Origin: Eremococcus coleocola DSM 15696
Lineage (GTDB): Bacteria > Bacillota > Bacilli > Lactobacillales > Aerococcaceae
Direction: 5' to 3'
DNA: 64,000 nt
NCBI RefSeq assembly: GCF_000428865.1
Contig: NZ_AUAT01000014.1
Span: forward strand, 1 to 64,000
Shown here: positions 62,792 through 64,000 of the stretch, one piece after another
How positions within the stretch are numbered: position 1 is the first letter of the stretch
How the letters are laid out: every line of letters starts with the position of its first letter
Program-made: the position numbers and the translations under genes
Notes under the pieces: model-generated
What the model was told of the DNA's origin: nothing
Databases searched by the model: none
What the model saw: the letters and a program-made list of their open reading frames with translations, nothing else

Positions 62792-62988
62792 ATGCTTTAT
62801 TTGAAGAGATAAGCGTTCCTTCGTTGTTATTAGTGATAGCAACTATAACATCGTTAGAAAATCTTTGAACGAAAGAAATATCATCTATCCAAAAAAATAT
62901 CTTGGTGGTTAGCGTTAGTTATTATCCTACTAAAAGAACCGAATTCTTTAGGGATAAATTTACTATATTGACATTTTAAATCGGACAT
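62721..62988 (-). pseudogene. Frameshifted minus-strand gene, N-terminal part
   Basis: A strong site AGGAAGGAGG precedes the ATG at 62988. The frame reads SDLKCQYSKFIPKEFGSFSR and stops after 35 codons; moving one base at a run of seven A (62891-62897, + strand) restores protein-like sequence, IDDISFVQRFSNDVIVAITN, and so on. So one indel in a homopolymer has probably broken this gene. The C-terminus also seems to be lost. No family recognised; a phage-tail-length beta protein or a sporadic cargo gene is possible. Confidence 0.5.
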
Positions 62989-63039
62989 TTTAGCACCTCC
63001 TTCCTACAAGGAGATTATAGCAAAAGAAAGGGACTTAAC

Positions 63040-63201
63040 ATGAAACAAACAATAAAAAACCTCGCCCTGATCACTGCAGGATTGGTAGTCGGTGCAGCGA
63101 TTGGACGAGGGAAGAAGGTAAAGCCGTCAGTCGATATCAACATTATGGATTTACCAGAGGTTAGAGATTTATTGAATTTGATTAAAAACCAAGTTTTTTA
63201 G
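63040..63201 (+). CDS. Tiny membrane or exported protein 5
   Basis: 53 residues from ATG 63040 after AAAGGGAC. A hydrophobic N-terminus (IKNLALITAGLVVGAAIG) with a basic stop (RGKKVKP) and a polar helix (IMDLPEVRDLLNLIKNQ). Same plan as the ORF at 62630. The end overlaps the last codons of another minus-strand fragment. Function unknown. Confidence 0.5.
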   Translation: MKQTIKNLALITAGLVVGAAIGRGKKVKPSVDINIMDLPEVRDLLNLIKNQVF

Positions 63202-63360
63202 CAGTCCATAATTCAGAAGCTTTGGTTAACATATCTTTCCAATTAGAGAAAGTGGTGTGTTCGCTTACAAAATTATCTAAAGCCATATCATCAATTTGTT
63301 CTAGATTAGAAAAATCAAAAGAACTTCATATGGTTGTTCATAACTTTTAGACACAACATA
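63182..63360 (-). pseudogene. Frameshifted minus-strand gene, C-terminal part
   Basis: The minus strand carries protein-like sequence in two frames: VVSKSYEQPYEV and, after a one-base shift, FDFSNLEQIDDMALDNF to WTAKKLGF and a stop at 63182. No start codon with a ribosome site is visible, so the 5' end is missing. It is not the other half of the fragment at 62721, since it lies upstream of it on that strand. Confidence 0.45.
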
Positions 63361-63380
63361 TTGTATTAAGGGGTGGAAAT

Positions 63381-63575
63381 TTGAATAAAGAAAAATTAAA
63401 AGCATTAGTTGATCAGTCTGGAAAAACTATTAGACGAATACAGATTGAAGCTGGTCTTAATTCTGGTCAGCTATATCGAATACTAAGTGGAGTGAATAAA
63501 GATATTACCTTATCAACGGCATTCAAATTAGCTGATGCCCTAGGTGTCGATGTGAACGAATTTAGAAAGGGGTAA
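63381..63575 (+). CDS. Small XRE-family HTH regulator
   Basis: 64 residues from TTG 63381 behind AAGGGGTGG. A complete helix-turn-helix of the Cro/CI class (KTIRRIQIEAGLNSGQLYRI and LSTAFKLADALGVDVNEF) and nothing else. Second small regulator in this early region, 5 bases before the next ORF. Likely controls early gene timing. Confidence 0.75.
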   Translation: MNKEKLKALVDQSGKTIRRIQIEAGLNSGQLYRILSGVNKDITLSTAFKLADALGVDVNEFRKG

Positions 63576-63580
63576 CCGCC

Positions 63581-63838
63581 ATGGAAATACTTTCCGAAGC
63601 AGCAAGTAAAGAACTTGCCCAAGGTATCCTAGAGTTAGCCGAAAGTATGGCTAAGGATATGCTTGCCAAGCAACAAAAACAATGGTTGATGAAGAAAGAA
63701 GTCTGTAAAGAGTATGACTGTTGCGACTTGGATATAAGACGGTGGGAAGCTGCCGGTTTGAAAAGTCGTAGACAAGGTAAGAAAAGAATGTATAAACGGT
63801 CCGATATTGAAGAAGTATTGGATCTAATAAAAGAATAA
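63581..63838 (+). CDS. Excisionase/MerR-like DNA-binding protein
   Basis: 85 residues: a helical N-terminus, then a winged-helix of the excisionase (MerR-like) type: MKKEVCKEYDCCDLDIRRWE, AAGLKSRRQGKKRMYKRSDI. Such proteins bend DNA as excision factors or act as early regulators. AAAGGGG lies before ATG 63581. It follows the HTH gene closely. Confidence 0.7.
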   Translation: MEILSEAASKELAQGILELAESMAKDMLAKQQKQWLMKKEVCKEYDCCDLDIRRWEAAGLKSRRQGKKRMYKRSDIEEVLDLIKE

Positions 63839-63867
63839 CGCCCGCCAGCGTTAAGGAGGTATTTTGC

Positions 63868-64000
63868 ATGAACGAAAAATTTAAATACACACAATCTCAG
63901 TGGGATAAAAAGGAAAAGAAGATCCTTGAAGAGTTTGAAGAACTAAACTTCAAAGACGCACGGACTGAGGGTTTTATAGCAGGAACCGCTATTGGAATGG
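63868..64000 (+). CDS. Unidentified phage early protein (partial, runs off the window)
   Basis: The ATG follows TTAAGGAGGT, a strong ribosome site. The 44 visible codons encode a charged helical start (YTQSQWDKKEKKILEEFEEL) followed by RTEGFIAGTAIGM, which may begin a membrane segment. Not enough is present for a family call. Confidence 0.55.
   Translation, partial: MNEKFKYTQSQWDKKEKKILEEFEELNFKDARTEGFIAGTAIGM

Noticed and set aside
62721-63360. The two broken minus-strand fragments as halves of one gene split by an insertion
   Set aside because: The C-terminal-like piece lies upstream of the N-terminal-like piece on the minus strand, so the order is wrong for a simple split.

Overview
The window is chromosomal DNA from a low-GC Gram-positive bacterium of the order Lactobacillales, probably near Aerococcaceae. 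The evidence is the division and wall (dcw) gene order, mevalonate enzymes (mvaA, mvaS), the MurT/GatD lipid II amidation pair, EpuA and DUF3397 neighbours, a T-box before ileS, and strong AGGAGG-type ribosome sites. The family-level guess is an inference. No rRNA, tRNA, insertion sequence or CRISPR array was seen.

Layout. Positions 1-4900 are the tail and lysis end of one prophage: tail fibre with a self-cleaving chaperone domain, baseplate-like protein, small membrane proteins, holin, two-enzyme endolysin, a decayed toxin-like relic and a cargo gene with its own promoter. It abuts a 58-codon 3' fragment of enolase, so this phage apparently integrated in eno. From 5.3 to 9.7 kb is a two-component system with an ABC exporter. 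From 9.9 to 10.7 kb are broken genes. From 10.8 to 30.2 kb are mostly housekeeping genes: luxS, uppP, an AI-2E-family protein, a lipoprotein, a VanY-type carboxypeptidase, murT/gatD, tdk-prfA-prmC-tsaC, upp, mvaA and mvaS.

From 30.6 to 52 kb is a continuous wall and division block: ywzB, murA, mreB-like, epuA, DUF3397, mraZ, rsmH, ftsL, ftsI-type PBP, murE, mraY, murD, murG, divIB, ftsA, ftsZ, ylmG, ylmH, divIVA, ileS. It makes lipid-linked wall precursor and assembles the division machine. ylmE and sepF are absent from their usual place. Control elements visible are three GTGG boxes 10 bp apart on the mraZ promoter, a T-box before ileS and a structured leader before rpsD. xpaC/telA, a Nudix hydrolase and mtnN follow.

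From 57.2 kb to the end is the lysogeny and early region of a second prophage just downstream of rpsD: integrase, an AbiF-like HEPN protein preceded by a structured RNA, a secreted protein, a LexA-like repressor with repeated operators, then a + strand early operon rich in tiny hydrophobic ORFs that converge tail-to-tail with minus-strand genes, two of them broken. The AbiF-like gene with its folded leader RNA is the most interesting system here: related HEPN protein/RNA pairs are RNA-based toxin-antitoxin systems that have been proposed as ancestors of Cas13.
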